The notes beneath the pieces are model-generated. The model was not told where the DNA came from and did no database searches. It saw only the letters and a program-made list of their open reading frames with translations. 64,000 nucleotides of DNA from Streptomyces sp. NRRL F-2664 (GTDB lineage: Bacteria; Actinomycetota; Actinomycetes; Streptomycetales; Streptomycetaceae): positions 62,001-126,000 of the forward strand of contig NZ_JOFX01000002.1 in assembly GCF_000719345.1 (NCBI RefSeq), given 5' to 3'. Made by a program: the position numbers and the translations under genes. Positions 26,784 through 35,895 of the stretch are shown in pieces (within the stretch, counting starts at the first letter, position 1; each line of letters begins with the position of its first letter).

Positions 26784-28019
26784 GTGACGCGACAGCAGAC
26801 ACCCGGGGGAGTGGACCGCTCTCGCGTCCGAAGTACCGCCGCGGCCCTCACTTCCCTCACGGCGCTGGCCGCCATGTCGCTCGTCGCGGGTCCCGCGGTG
26901 GCAGACTCCGGCGCCGGGCCCTGCGCGCTGACGCGCACGGGAGCGCACCACTCACTCGGTCTGGACACCTGGAACGGCGCCTATCCCAAGCCGGAACGCA
27001 CGCTCGACGCGGTCATGGTCTTCCTCTCCTTCCCCGACCACCGCAGCACGGTGACGCCGGAGCTGCTCACCCGCGACTACTTCCCGGCCACCAGCGATTT
27101 CTTCGAGCAGGCCTCGTACGGGCGGTTCCGCCTCGTCCCGCACCCGCAGAAGCAGTGGGTCCGGATGCCGCGGCCGTCCACCGCGTACGGGATAAAGCGC
27201 GACTGGGCCCCCGGCGACCGGGCCGCCTACCTGCGCGACGCCGTCGCCGCCGCCGACGCGCAGGTGGACTTCGGCAAATACGACATCGTCTACTTCGTCG
27301 CCGACCCGGACGCGCCCGGGGTGGACTCCGACGCCACGAAGGTCGTGAACTTCGACCGTCCGATCGCCGCGGACGGTGCCGAGCTGCGGCGGATCGTCAC
27401 CGTCTTCGAGCGCCACCCCCCGGACCGCAACGTGCTGGCCCACGAGACCGGGCACGTCTTCGACCTGCCGGACCTCTACCACCGGCCCACGGACGGCAAG
27501 GGCGACTGGGACACCTACGTCGGGGACTGGGACGTCATGGGCAGCCAGTTCGGCCTGTCGCCCGACCTCTTCGCCTGGCACAAGTGGAAGCTGGGCTGGC
27601 TGGACGCCTCCCAGGTGGACTGCGTGCAGTCGGGCTCGTCGCTGCACACCCTGCAGCCGCTGGGCCAGGCCCCGCCGAGCGGCGGCACGGGCGGCACCCG
27701 CCTCGCGGTGGTCCGGACCGGGCCCGGCAGCGCGATCGCCGTCGAGGCACGGGGCTCGTCCGGCAACGACGGCGACACCTGCACCGAGGGCGTCCTCGTC
27801 TACCGGGTACGCAACGAGGCGGCCTCCGGTGGCGGCCCCATCGAGGTGCTGGACGCCCACCCGGCGACGGAGGCGTGCTGGGACCGCTCGGTCTACCCGC
27901 CGCTGGCGGACGCGCCGCTGGACGTCGGCGAGACGTTCACGGTCCCGGGGGAGCGGATCACCATCGAGGTCGCCGACCGCACGCGGTCCGGCGCGTACAC
28001 GGTGAAGATCACGACGTGA
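26784..28019 (+). CDS. Secreted zinc metalloprotease-like protein (M6-type)
   Basis: 411 aa with an N-terminal signal peptide (LTSLTALAAMSLVAGPAVADS). The zinc site is HETGHVFDLPDLY, an HExxHxxxxxD pattern, preceded by the M6-like segments MVFLSFPDHR and SYGRFRLVPHPQ, and followed by WDVMGS, a possible Met-turn. The C-terminal ~130 residues look like a beta domain. Exported peptidase of unknown target. GGAGGT lies four bases before the GTG at 26784; the overlapping ATG at 26782 is in another frame. Confidence 0.9.
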   Translation: MTRQQTPGGVDRSRVRSTAAALTSLTALAAMSLVAGPAVADSGAGPCALTRTGAHHSLGLDTWNGAYPKPERTLDAVMVFLSFPDHRSTVTPELLTRDYFPATSDFFEQASYGRFRLVPHPQKQWVRMPRPSTAYGIKRDWAPGDRAAYLRDAVAAADAQVDFGKYDIVYFVADPDAPGVDSDATKVVNFDRPIAADGAELRRIVTVFERHPPDRNVLAHETGHVFDLPDLYHRPTDGKGDWDTYVGDWDVMGSQFGLSPDLFAWHKWKLGWLDASQVDCVQSGSSLHTLQPLGQAPPSGGTGGTRLAVVRTGPGSAIAVEARGSSGNDGDTCTEGVLVYRVRNEAASGGGPIEVLDAHPATEACWDRSVYPPLADAPLDVGETFTVPGERITIEVADRTRSGAYTVKITT

Positions 28020-28041
28020 CGGCGTGACGCAACGGCGCAAC

Positions 28042-28076
28042 GAAGAAGGCCCCCCACTCGCGTGGGAGGCCTTCTT
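28042..28076. terminator. Bidirectional terminator between metalloprotease and tRNA-Lys copy 3
   Basis: GAAGAAGGCCCCCCAC and GTGGGAGGCCTTCTTC pair over 16 positions with one mismatch around a short loop. The flanks match those of the terminator at 7927. Confidence 0.75.
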
Positions 28077-28083
28077 CCGTCTG

Positions 28084-28157
28084 TGCGCCGCCAGGGACTC
28101 GAACCCCGGACCCGCTGATTAAGAGTCAGCTGCTCTAACCAACTGAGCTAGCGGCGC
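28084..28157 (-). tRNA. tRNA-Lys (anticodon CTT), copy 3
   Basis: Same 74-nt sequence as the copies at 7970 and 14682, including anticodon loop CTCTTAA. The 3' side CCGTCTGT and 5' side GCTTGCTGAC are also identical to copy 1. Confidence 0.97.
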
Positions 28158-28175
28158 TTGCTGACGAGGAAGACA

Positions 28176-28772
28176 TTAGCAGGAGGACCCGCGGAACGAA
28201 AAATCGATATCCCCAGGTCCTGCCGGTGCTGCGGTGCGGGCCGCCCGTACGAAGGCCCAGAGCAGCGCCTCGGGCCCCGGGAGCCAGGGCTCCCGGGCGT
28301 CGGGGGCCACCAGCCATCGGGACGGGCCGGGACCGGCGGCGAGCGGCGGCACCGTGACCGCGTCGCCGCGGCCGTGGCACAGGGGCGCCGGGGCGGACCG
28401 GGCGGCGCCCCACTCCTCCCACGCCAGCAGGACGGGCAGCCGGTGCGCGGTGCCGGGGGCGGCGAAGAGCAGCATCCGACCGCGGTGCACGGCCACCGGG
28501 CCGGAGCCGGGGCCTTCGGACCACAGCAGGTCCAGGACGCGCCGGCCGAGGACGAGCGGGACGTTGACGACGTCGAAGGCGCGCCCGCAGGGCAGGGTGG
28601 CCTGCAGGCCGGGCCGGGCCTCCCACAGCGCGAGGGTGCGGCGCGGGTGGGCGGAGGCCGAGGTGAGCCAGGCGGCGCCCTGCGGGGTGACGTGGGTGGC
28701 GGGCGCGGTGCGCGGGTGCTGCACACGCGGGGTGCGGGCGGTGCAGCCGTGGGCCGTCGTCAGCGTCGTCAT
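28176..28772 (-). CDS. Primase/polymerase (Prim-Pol) N-terminal-like protein
   Basis: 198 aa. The stretch AWLTSASAHPRRTLALWEARPGLQATLPCGRAFDVVNVP is characteristic of short actinobacterial proteins annotated as bifunctional primase/polymerase, and later segments (HRGRMLLFAAPGTAHRLPVLLAWEEWG, RWLVAPDAREPWLPGPEALLWA) fit too. I see no clear acidic catalytic triad, so it may have lost polymerase activity; function is unknown. The ATG at 28772 is the first good start. It ends 19 bases from the tRNA-Lys gene. Confidence 0.85.
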   Translation of the reverse strand: MTTLTTAHGCTARTPRVQHPRTAPATHVTPQGAAWLTSASAHPRRTLALWEARPGLQATLPCGRAFDVVNVPLVLGRRVLDLLWSEGPGSGPVAVHRGRMLLFAAPGTAHRLPVLLAWEEWGAARSAPAPLCHGRGDAVTVPPLAAGPGPSRWLVAPDAREPWLPGPEALLWAFVRAARTAAPAGPGDIDFSFRGSSC

Positions 28773-28918
28773 ATGCCAAGGTCTACCCGCCGTAGCGGAC
28801 CGAACCCTGCGAGTTACCGAAAATCGGGACAGGCGGGTCCCGCCTGGAGTATCTTGCGCCCCGCATATGCCGCTTTCGCGCAGACCGCTCCGCCGCACCC
28901 GGGTGCGCGGCGCCGGGC

Positions 28919-29263
28919 CTACGCCAGGTCGGCGCGGCCGTGCTGGAGGCTCTGGCCGAACTCGATCATCTTGCGGGCGTAGTCCTCGGTCCACTCCGCC
29001 CGGTCGGCGATGGCCGCGGGAGTGAGCCGGTCGAAGCGCCGCGCGTCCGCCAGCTGGGCCGCGGCCAGGGCCTGGAACTCCATCGCCCGCTCCTGCGCCG
29101 CCCGGAAGGCGACGGTCAGCTCGGTCGCACGCGCCAGCAGCTCGCGCGGGTCCTCGATGGACTCCAGGTCGAAGAAGTGCTCCGGGTCCGCCACGGCCTC
29201 CGAGGGCTCGAAGAGCAGCGGCGCCGGCCGCAGCCGCCGCTCGGTCCGCTCGGGCTCTGACAT
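28919..29263 (-). CDS. Hypothetical 114-aa helical protein
   Basis: The ATG at 29263 starts MSEPERTERRLRPAPLLFEP; the longer upstream start is rejected as basic tail. The protein is soluble, with three or four amphipathic helices (ELLARATELTVAFRAAQERAMEFQALAAAQLADARRF, TPAAIADRAEWTEDYARKMIEFG). The latter part looks like a small helix-turn-helix but this is not certain. No signal or membrane span. Family not recognised. Confidence 0.75.
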   Translation of the reverse strand: MSEPERTERRLRPAPLLFEPSEAVADPEHFFDLESIEDPRELLARATELTVAFRAAQERAMEFQALAAAQLADARRFDRLTPAAIADRAEWTEDYARKMIEFGQSLQHGRADLA

Positions 29264-29534
29264 CCCTGTCCTCCTGCTGCGCGTGCGAAAGCGTTCCCGG
29301 CCACCGTCCATTGTCCAATGCCCCGCAAGGGCGCGCGCCGACGGCCTGGAACACCTGTACGGCCGGTGAGGTGCGCGGGCAGCCGGGCGGGCCGAGTGGC
29401 GGGGGAGTCGCTCACGCGCTCGGGCGGCGCCGGTTGGCTGCCCGGCGGCCGCGCTGACCGGCCGTCAGCCCCGCTCCGGCGCACGCCCTCCCGGCCGCAG
29501 GTCGCGCCCCCGCGCGCGAGGGCCGGTGGCCCGC

Positions 29535-30116
29535 TCAGACGGTGACGGCCTGCGCCGCGCGCTCCTCGGCGCGCTGCGCCGCCAGTTCGGCCACCTCGGC
29601 CAGGACGGCGGCCAGCTCGTCCGCGAGCGTCTCGGGGGCCTCGAAGCCCTCGGCCCCGATGAGCTTCGGAATGCCCGGGATCGCGACGGAGTGCTCGGCG
29701 GGCAGCATCCCGAGGCGGGTCAGGACCGGCAGCAGCATCTCGGCGGCCGGGGCGCCGCCGGTGGGGCCGGCGCTGTAGCTGACGATCCCGACCGGCTTGC
29801 CCTTCCACTCGTTGTAGAGGAAGTCGAGGGCGTTCTTGAAGGGCGCGGTGAACCCGCCGTTGTACATCGGCATCACGAAGAGGAAGGCGTCGGCCGAGTC
29901 GACCAGCGCGCTCCAGTCGCGGGTGTGCTGGTGGGCGTAGTTGCCGGTGGAGGCGTATTCGGGCTCGTCCAGGAAGGGCAGCGCCACCTCGGCCAGGTCG
30001 ACGGCGGTGACGTCGAAGCCGCCGTGGGCGCGGGCCCGGTCGGTGACCCACTGGGCGAGCGGGCGGCCGGACGAGGTGGGGCGGGTGGCGGCGGAGACGA
30101 CGTGCAGGCGGGTCAT
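29535..30116 (-). CDS. NADPH-dependent FMN reductase (flavodoxin-like)
   Basis: 193 aa. The flavodoxin-like fold is seen from SAATRPTSSGRPLAQWV (phosphate loop) and MPMYNGGFTAPFKNALDFLYNEWKGKPVGIVSYSAGPTGG (flavin and dimer contacts), both hallmarks of the NAD(P)H:FMN reductase/azoreductase group. It likely reduces quinones or flavins under stress. It is divergent from a MarR gene with repeated sites in the shared promoter, so MarR is its likely regulator. Confidence 0.93.
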   Translation of the reverse strand: MTRLHVVSAATRPTSSGRPLAQWVTDRARAHGGFDVTAVDLAEVALPFLDEPEYASTGNYAHQHTRDWSALVDSADAFLFVMPMYNGGFTAPFKNALDFLYNEWKGKPVGIVSYSAGPTGGAPAAEMLLPVLTRLGMLPAEHSVAIPGIPKLIGAEGFEAPETLADELAAVLAEVAELAAQRAEERAAQAVTV

Positions 30117-30147
30117 GGTGTCGGGTTCCCCGTTCGGTGTGCTTGTT

Positions 30148-30208
30148 GATGTGTCACCTAAGGAAAGCGTTATGTGAGTGACGTGTCAACCAGGTAGGTG
30201 ATGTGTCA
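30148..30208. promoter_or_regulatory. Three direct repeats between FMN reductase and MarR genes
   Basis: GATGTGTCA at 30148-30156, GACGTGTCA at 30180-30188 and GATGTGTCA at 30200-30208. Spacing is 32 and 20 bases, near whole helical turns. Likely binding sites of the divergent MarR protein. Confidence 0.55.
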
Positions 30209-30222
30209 TCGATCTGGCTAGA

Positions 30223-30720
30223 GTGGCAGACATGACCCCCGCATCCGAGCCCGAGCCCCGCTGGCTCACCGAGGCCGAGCAGGACGCCTGGTACACGTGG
30301 CGACGGATGTTCCCGCTGGTCAACGCGGAGATCGCCCGCGATCTGAACCAGGACAGCGGGCTCTCCGAAGCCGACTACGACGTGCTGTCCGTGCTCGGCA
30401 GCACGGACGGCCACCGCATGCGCATCAGCGCTCTGGCAGAACTGATGCGCTGGTCGCGCAGCCGGCTGTCCCACCAGCTCACCCGCATGGAGCAGCGCGG
30501 CATCGTGCGACGCGAGGAGGTGGCCACCGACGGCCGGGGCGCCGAGGTGGTCCTCACCGACACCGGAATCACCGCCATCACGGACGCCGCACCGCTCCAC
30601 GTGGAATCCGTACGGCGCCACCTGATCGACTTCCTCACCCCGGACCAGCTCCGGACCCTCGCCGAGATGGGCGAGGCGCTCCGCCACCGCTTCGGCGCCG
30701 ACCGCAAGGGCAGGGACTGA
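30223..30720 (+). CDS. MarR-family regulator
   Basis: 165 aa from GTG 30223, or 162 from ATG 30232 (MTPASEPEPRWL); the second is as likely. Winged-helix core: MRISALAELMRWSRSRLSHQLTRMEQRGIVRREEVATDGRGAEVVLTDTG, with the wing arginines present. MarR proteins respond to phenolics or oxidants and repress neighbouring redox genes. Here it is divergent from the flavin reductase, with repeated 9-bp sites between. Confidence 0.93.
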   Translation: MADMTPASEPEPRWLTEAEQDAWYTWRRMFPLVNAEIARDLNQDSGLSEADYDVLSVLGSTDGHRMRISALAELMRWSRSRLSHQLTRMEQRGIVRREEVATDGRGAEVVLTDTGITAITDAAPLHVESVRRHLIDFLTPDQLRTLAEMGEALRHRFGADRKGRD

Positions 30721-30737
30721 GCGCAGCACCCGACCCG

Positions 30738-32087
30738 TCAGGGCCGCCAGCGCACCCGGTGCTCGGCGAGGTGCGCCAGCACCGAGTGGTTCGCCTCCCA
30801 GCCGTCCGGGAACTTCACCGTCACGCCCAGCTGCACCGGCTCCGTCGACGGATGGTCGTCCAACAGCTCCGCTATCCCGGCCCGGGCCACCACCACGCAC
30901 GCGTGCCGGTGCCGCGAGGCCAGCACGCACAACCGGCCCGTCTCCAGATGGAAGGCCGTCGCGTCCGGGCGGCCCGACAGCGGGTGCAGGACCACCGTCA
31001 GGTCGTACTCGCGGCCCTGCAGCCGGTTCGCCGTGTCCACCGTGACCCCGCCCACCCCGAGCGACGCCAGCGCCGCGCGCACCGCGGCCGCCTGGTCGCG
31101 GTGCGCGGTGCCGACCGCGATCCGGTCCGGCGTCAGCGGGGCCGGCTCCGGGGACTGCTCGTCCGAGGCCACCGCCCCCCGGTCCAGGGCCCGACGGACC
31201 ACCAGGGCCACCGCGCCCACCGCCTCCGGGTCCGTACGCGGAGTGTGCCGCGCCGGCAGCTCCAGCAGGCCCCAGCCGGCCTCCGCGGCCTCGTCCAGCA
31301 CCCGGTCCGGGCCCGACCCGTCCGAGGCCACCCCGTACGACAGCCTCCGCTCGCCCGGGCCCGTACCGCTGCGGAACTGCGTGTACGGGTAGAACGCGCG
31401 GGAGACCAGCGGCGCCGCCGTCGCCGGGAGCCGCCACGACACCGGCAGGCGGTGCTGCGGCAGCTGCGGATTGTGCGCCAGCAGCGTGCTCACCGCCGAC
31501 GCCGAAGGGTCGTAGGACAGCCCTGCCCACTGCTCCGCCCCGACCACGCTGAAGGGGTCCAGCTGCCCCGGATCGCCCACGAACAGCGCCCGCTCGAACA
31601 GCCCGGCCACCGCCAGCAGCGCGTCCGAGCGCATCTGGTACGCCTCGTCGACGATCGCGTGCTGCCAGGGCTCGACGTCCTTGACGAACGCCCACTTCGC
31701 CGCCGTGGAAATGGTGATCGGCAACTCCGCCAGGTCCCCCGGTTTCGCCGACAGCGTCACCGACGGCAGCTCCCGCAGCGCCGGGTCGTAGGCGTCCCCG
31801 TCGCTGCTGTGCAGCCGGCCGACCCGCAGCTGCGGATCCTTGGCGGCGAGGCGCAGCACCAGGTCGTCGACCTGCGCGTTCGTCTGCGCCACCACCATCA
31901 GCCGGCGCCCCGCCGCGGCCAGCTCCCGCGCCGCGCGGACCACGAGCGTGGACTTGCCGGCCCCCGGCGGGGAGTCGACGACGACCCCCCGCTCGGTCCC
32001 GTGCAGCGTGTCGTGCAGGATCTCCGCCGTCGCCCGCGCGGCAGCGGCACCCGGGTCGAAGACGGCGGGAGCGGTCACAGGAGTCAC
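30738..32087 (-). CDS. SF1 (UPF1-like) DNA/RNA helicase, third gene of nuclease-helicase operon
   Basis: 449 aa. Helicase motifs in order: Walker A PPGAGKST (40-47), Ia VVAQTNAQVDDL, II VDEAYQ (146-151), III GDPGQLDP (171-178), then TVDTANRLQGREYDLTVV (motif V) and ASRHRHACVVV (motif VI). The pattern (DEA-Q, GD-QL, QG-E-D) is that of UPF1/Dna2-type SF1B helicases, in a compact form without a large 1B domain. The GTG start overlaps the TGA of the preceding gene (GTGA). Its partners suggest joint action on nucleic-acid ends. Confidence 0.9.
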   Translation of the reverse strand: MTPVTAPAVFDPGAAAARATAEILHDTLHGTERGVVVDSPPGAGKSTLVVRAARELAAAGRRLMVVAQTNAQVDDLVLRLAAKDPQLRVGRLHSSDGDAYDPALRELPSVTLSAKPGDLAELPITISTAAKWAFVKDVEPWQHAIVDEAYQMRSDALLAVAGLFERALFVGDPGQLDPFSVVGAEQWAGLSYDPSASAVSTLLAHNPQLPQHRLPVSWRLPATAAPLVSRAFYPYTQFRSGTGPGERRLSYGVASDGSGPDRVLDEAAEAGWGLLELPARHTPRTDPEAVGAVALVVRRALDRGAVASDEQSPEPAPLTPDRIAVGTAHRDQAAAVRAALASLGVGGVTVDTANRLQGREYDLTVVLHPLSGRPDATAFHLETGRLCVLASRHRHACVVVARAGIAELLDDHPSTEPVQLGVTVKFPDGWEANHSVLAHLAEHRVRWRP

Positions 32088-33667
32088 AGGATGTCCTCGT
32101 CGGTGACGGCGTCGGGAAGGTGGACGGCGGCAGCGGACCCGGGCGGCCCGCCGTGCGTCCACGGCGTCTGCTCCGGATCCGGGAGCTTCGGACCGCCGCG
32201 CGCGTCGTGCTCGAAAAGCGTCCAGCACACGCGGTCGCCCTTCTCCGGCACGGAACCGGGCTCCGGGTCCCGGCCGCGCCCCATCTTGTCGAGCAGCCGC
32301 AGCACCACCTGGCCGTCCTCCTCGAAGCGCACGAACTGAGCGCTCTGCGGCCGCCCCTCCACCGAGCGGTACACCTTCACGACGCCGCCGTCCCCGAGCT
32401 GCGGCCGGTCCTCCGTGGACACCGTCACCAGCGGTCGCGGGCTCGGCCGCTTGGACTCCGTCCACTCCATCACCACCTCGGTGACCTCACCGGCGAAAGC
32501 CTCCCCCGCCAGCCGCCGGCCGGCCATGACCAGGGGGTCGTCCAGCGCCTCCTGCGCGTCCAGGCGCACCTGCTCCGTCTCCCGCGTGGCGAGCTTCTGC
32601 GCCGCCGTCACCGCGTCGTCGCGGCGCGGCTGCGGCGGCTCCCCCGCCCGTACCCGGTCCCGGTGTCCGGTGTAGGACCAGCGGTCACGCGTCCAGCGCT
32701 CCTCCGCCCGCTCGCCCGCCGGCAGCGCGCGGACCAGGTCGATCGCCTCCCACGTGGCCCACCAGGTGCTGGTCATCTGGCCCACGACCAGCCGCCGCAC
32801 GGCTTCCTCCGCCGCACGGACCTCGCGGTCGCCGTCGCCGGGCCCGGCCGCACGGGCCGCGCGCGCCGCGTCGTACCGGGCGATCGCCGGGGCCAGCAGC
32901 TTGTTGTCGAAGGCCGGATCGGTGGCCGGACCGGCCGGCGGACACAGCAACTGGCCGGACCCGTCGCGGCCCAGCTCCGCCCGCAGGGCCGCCTCGGCCC
33001 CCGATCCGCCGCCCGACGGCGCGATCCAGGCCAGCAGCGCGCCCAGGTGCTGGTCCTCCAGGTTGCTCTGGCCGGTCGCCCAGTGCCGCGACAGCAGGTC
33101 CGTCGCCGACAGCAGCATCGAGGACCCGGGCACCCGCGCCCGCTCGCCGAGGTGCGTGAACCAGCGGCCCAGCAGCGGCACCCGCGACGGCGCCGGATGC
33201 GGTTGGTCCGGATCCTCCTCCGCGGTGCGCCGGAAGCGCATCGACCGCCCCAGCAGCCGCACGTACTCGATGCCCGCCCGGCTCGGCACGATCACCTGCG
33301 GGGCGTCCACGCACAGCTCCGTCTCGACCTTGACCCGCTTGCCCGTCTCCGGGTCGGTCTCGGTGCGCTCGGCCGGCTCGACGGCGTCGGCGTACGCGTC
33401 GATGTGGGCGAGCACGTGGACCGCGAGGTCCGCGAGGAACGCCCAGCGCAGGTCCCGGTCGCGGGGCTGGGGCACCACGAAGACCCGCGGCTCGTTCCGG
33501 TCGGTGCCGACCATCGCGCCCAGCGGCGCCCCCGCCTCACCGGCCGTGGTCAGCGGTACGAAGACCAGCGGACTGCCGCTCAGATGCCGGTGGCGCACCG
33601 TCGCGAGCGGCTGGGCGTGACCGGCTCGGACGGCCTCCAGCCGGGCCAGGGTGCTCAGCAGGGGCAT
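32084..33667 (-). CDS. Protein of unknown function between RecB-type nuclease and helicase
   Basis: 527 aa from the ATG at 33667 ([13 protein letters not shown]), which overlaps the end of the nuclease gene by 13 bases. Not recognised. It is soluble, with a beta-rich N-terminal third (PLVFVPLTTAGEAGAPLGAMVG, RVFVVPQPRDRDLRWAFLADLAVHVLAHIDAY), a Trp-rich middle (TSTWWATWEAIDLVRALP, WTRDRWSYTGHRDRV) and an acidic C-terminus. No nuclease, ATPase or membrane motif is visible. Being locked between two nucleic-acid enzymes by overlaps, it is probably their scaffold or substrate-recognition partner. Confidence 0.88.
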   Translation of the reverse strand: MPLLSTLARLEAVRAGHAQPLATVRHRHLSGSPLVFVPLTTAGEAGAPLGAMVGTDRNEPRVFVVPQPRDRDLRWAFLADLAVHVLAHIDAYADAVEPAERTETDPETGKRVKVETELCVDAPQVIVPSRAGIEYVRLLGRSMRFRRTAEEDPDQPHPAPSRVPLLGRWFTHLGERARVPGSSMLLSATDLLSRHWATGQSNLEDQHLGALLAWIAPSGGGSGAEAALRAELGRDGSGQLLCPPAGPATDPAFDNKLLAPAIARYDAARAARAAGPGDGDREVRAAEEAVRRLVVGQMTSTWWATWEAIDLVRALPAGERAEERWTRDRWSYTGHRDRVRAGEPPQPRRDDAVTAAQKLATRETEQVRLDAQEALDDPLVMAGRRLAGEAFAGEVTEVVMEWTESKRPSPRPLVTVSTEDRPQLGDGGVVKVYRSVEGRPQSAQFVRFEEDGQVVLRLLDKMGRGRDPEPGSVPEKGDRVCWTLFEHDARGGPKLPDPEQTPWTHGGPPGSAAAVHLPDAVTDEDIL

Positions 33668-34848
33668 GCGGGGGACTCCGGGACGTGCGGGCGGGGACGG
33701 GGGAGGTCGGCAGCCGGCGCTGCGTCGCGGGCACTCCCCAGCGCCTCGGCGCGCAACCGGGCCGCGCGGTGCAGGGCGGCGGCCGTGGGGTCCTCGGCGC
33801 AACCGGCCCCGGAAGCCGCCGCGAGGGCCGCCTCGACGGTGGTCAGCGCGCCCAGCTCACCCCGTACGGAGCGGCCCAGCGCCGTCACCTCGCCCGCGGA
33901 GCGGGCCCGCTCCCGGCAGTGGAAGGCCAGCTCGCAGGCGGCCAGGCACTCCGGGGCGTAGGCGGCGTCCACCGCCGCGACCGCCTCGGCCAGTTCCTCG
34001 GGGGTCCGCTCCGGATCGAAGGTCAGCCCCTCGGGCAGCGTGGCGGCCAGCTCCTCGACCCGGGTCAGCCGGTCCAGCTGGCGCCGGGTGACCGAGCGCT
34101 CGCGGCGGATGTCGACGGCGGCGGCGGTGGGCAGGTTCGAGAAGTCCTTGGGGCACACCAGCAGCACGCTGTGCCCGACCTCGGCGCCGGCCAGCTTCTG
34201 CGCGGTCCGCTCCAGCGCCAGGACGTACACGGCGGCCTGGCGTGCCGCCGCACCCACCTTCGCGGCGTCCGCGGCCGCGTCGATCATGGGGAACGACTTG
34301 ATCTCCACCACGGTCCAGCGGCCGTCGGGGTGCACGACGACGGCGTCCGGCTCCAGGTAGGCCGGGGATCCGGCCACCTCCAGGGCCAGCATCGGGTGGT
34401 CCAGCAGGGTCCAGTCCTTCGCCGCGGTCGCCTCGCGCAGGGCGAGGGCGGTACGGGCGGCGCGGCCCTCGGGCCCGGCGGCGGTGAGGTCGGGGACCCG
34501 GGCGCCGGCGCCCGGCGGCTCCGCGCCCGGATCGAGGTGGCCGTGGACCAGCCGCAGCAGCTCGGCGCCGCCGTCGCCCTTGACCTTCGCCTCGAAGGAG
34601 TTCCCGCGGACGATGGCGAACTGCGACTGCCCGAACGCGGCGGGCGAGCCGAGGGCCGTGGCGAGGGCGTGCTTGTCCACGCCGGCGCCGTCGAGCAGTG
34701 CGCGTCTGCCGCAACCGGGGTTGGCGGCGAGGGCCGCCAGCGCCCGGGCGTCGAGCGGGCGGGGCTGCACGGAGGGGCCTCGCAGGCCGGCGAGCCGCTG
34801 ACGCAGCGTGGTGGGCTGCGGGGGGCTGCTGGGCGGGTAAGAGCTCAC
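33655..34848 (-). CDS. PD-(D/E)XK nuclease, RecB/Cas4-like with probable Fe-S cysteines, first gene of operon
   Basis: 397 aa, GTG start at 34848. RecB-family motifs: I RGNSFE (81-86), II D168 in EPDAVVV, III E182-I-K184 in VEIKSF, and Q204xxxY208. Cysteines sit at 46, 301, 305 and 311, i.e. one N-terminal to the nuclease core and three clustered after it. That is the layout of the 4Fe-4S cluster in Cas4, AddB and Dna2, although the spacing CX3CX5C differs from the usual CX2CX5C. It likely cuts single-stranded ends. Downstream genes overlap, so the three are one operon. Confidence 0.88.
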   Translation of the reverse strand: MSSYPPSSPPQPTTLRQRLAGLRGPSVQPRPLDARALAALAANPGCGRRALLDGAGVDKHALATALGSPAAFGQSQFAIVRGNSFEAKVKGDGGAELLRLVHGHLDPGAEPPGAGARVPDLTAAGPEGRAARTALALREATAAKDWTLLDHPMLALEVAGSPAYLEPDAVVVHPDGRWTVVEIKSFPMIDAAADAAKVGAAARQAAVYVLALERTAQKLAGAEVGHSVLLVCPKDFSNLPTAAAVDIRRERSVTRRQLDRLTRVEELAATLPEGLTFDPERTPEELAEAVAAVDAAYAPECLAACELAFHCRERARSAGEVTALGRSVRGELGALTTVEAALAAASGAGCAEDPTAAALHRAARLRAEALGSARDAAPAADLPRPRPHVPESPACPC

Positions 34849-34975
34849 CCGCGGAAGTGTCCCATCCGCCACTGACAATCGTGTGCGGAAGCGGGGAAAC
34901 GGGCCGGTGGGAGAGCCGACCGGGGGCGTGATGGATGATGGACGGACGAGGAAACGCACTGATCGGGAGATTCGC

Positions 34976-35590
34976 ATGGCCCCCCGCATCCTGCTGGCGC
35001 GCCACGGCCAGACGGCGTGGTCCCGGCTCGGTAAGCACACGGGACGCACGGACGTACCGCTGCTGGAGGAGGGCCGACAGGGCGCGAAACTGCTCGGCGA
35101 CCGCCTGGCCCGCGCCCCGTGGCAGGGGCTGCCCGACCTGGAGGTGCGCACCAGCCCGCTGGTCCGCGCGAGCGAGAGCTGCGAGCTGGCGGGCTTCGGG
35201 GTGCGGGCGGAGCCGTGGGACGCCCTCCTGGAGTGGGACTACGGCGACTACGAGGGCATGACCCCGGCCGAGATCCAGGCCGTCCGACCGGGCTGGCTGA
35301 TCTGGCGCGACGGCGTCCCGGGCGGGGAGTCCGTCGCCGACATCTCGGCGCGCGCCGACGAGGTGGTGGCGTGGGCGCGCTCGGCGGAGCGGGACGTACT
35401 GGTCTTCGCCCACGGACACATCCTGCGGACGCTGGCCGCGCGCTGGCTGGGCTTCGACGCGTCCTTCGGGGCCCGGATCCGCCTGGAGCCGACCTCCCTG
35501 TCGGTCCTTGGCTGGGCCTACGGCGCGCCGGCCCTGGAACGCTGGAACGACACGGGGCACCTCGACGCCGATCCGCTCCCGCGGGGGTAG
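34976..35590 (+). CDS. Histidine phosphatase family protein (phosphoglycerate-mutase-like)
   Basis: 204 aa. Catalytic [20 protein letters not shown] (phosphohistidine), the acid residue region [13 protein letters not shown], and the second histidine in [17 protein letters not shown]. Such enzymes act on phosphosugars, cobalamin precursors or phosphoproteins; small stand-alone Streptomyces members are broad phosphatases. The ATG at 34976 lies behind GGGAGA; the longer frame adds a basic tail only. It is divergent from the nuclease operon. Confidence 0.92.
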   Translation: MAPRILLARHGQTAWSRLGKHTGRTDVPLLEEGRQGAKLLGDRLARAPWQGLPDLEVRTSPLVRASESCELAGFGVRAEPWDALLEWDYGDYEGMTPAEIQAVRPGWLIWRDGVPGGESVADISARADEVVAWARSAERDVLVFAHGHILRTLAARWLGFDASFGARIRLEPTSLSVLGWAYGAPALERWNDTGHLDADPLPRG

Positions 35591-35598
35591 CGGTCCCA

Positions 35599-35645
35599 GG
35601 GGCGCTGCCCCGGACCCCGCGCCTCAAGCGCCGGCGGGGCTGGGG
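35599..35645 (+). repeat. Dispersed GC-rich repeat, forward copy
   Basis: Ends CTCAAGCGCCGGCGGGGCTG, the same 3' part as the tandem repeat at 991-1089. The 5' part GGGGCGCTGCCCCGG differs slightly. Confidence 0.85.
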
Positions 35646-35895
35646 TGTGCCTGGTCGGGGGTGTGGCTGTTGGGGCGAAACACGGTCGCGGCGACGGCGG
35701 AGTCGCGGTGCCGGGCAGGGGTGTCTCCTCGGCTCGGCGGGTGCCGTACTTCGCGGCCGTACCCGGCGGTGACGCCTCGTCCTGCGGGGACACCCCTGCC
35801 CGTCCCCGCTCCGGATGCGACGAGGAGGGTTCCCCAAGCAGGCCGGCTCCGGCGGGACACCACCCCCACACAGCACCGACACCGAGCAGCAAAAT

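Noticed and set aside
29264-29534. 271-bp gap with open frames on both strands
   Set aside because: No frame has a supported start or recognisable protein; left as intergenic.
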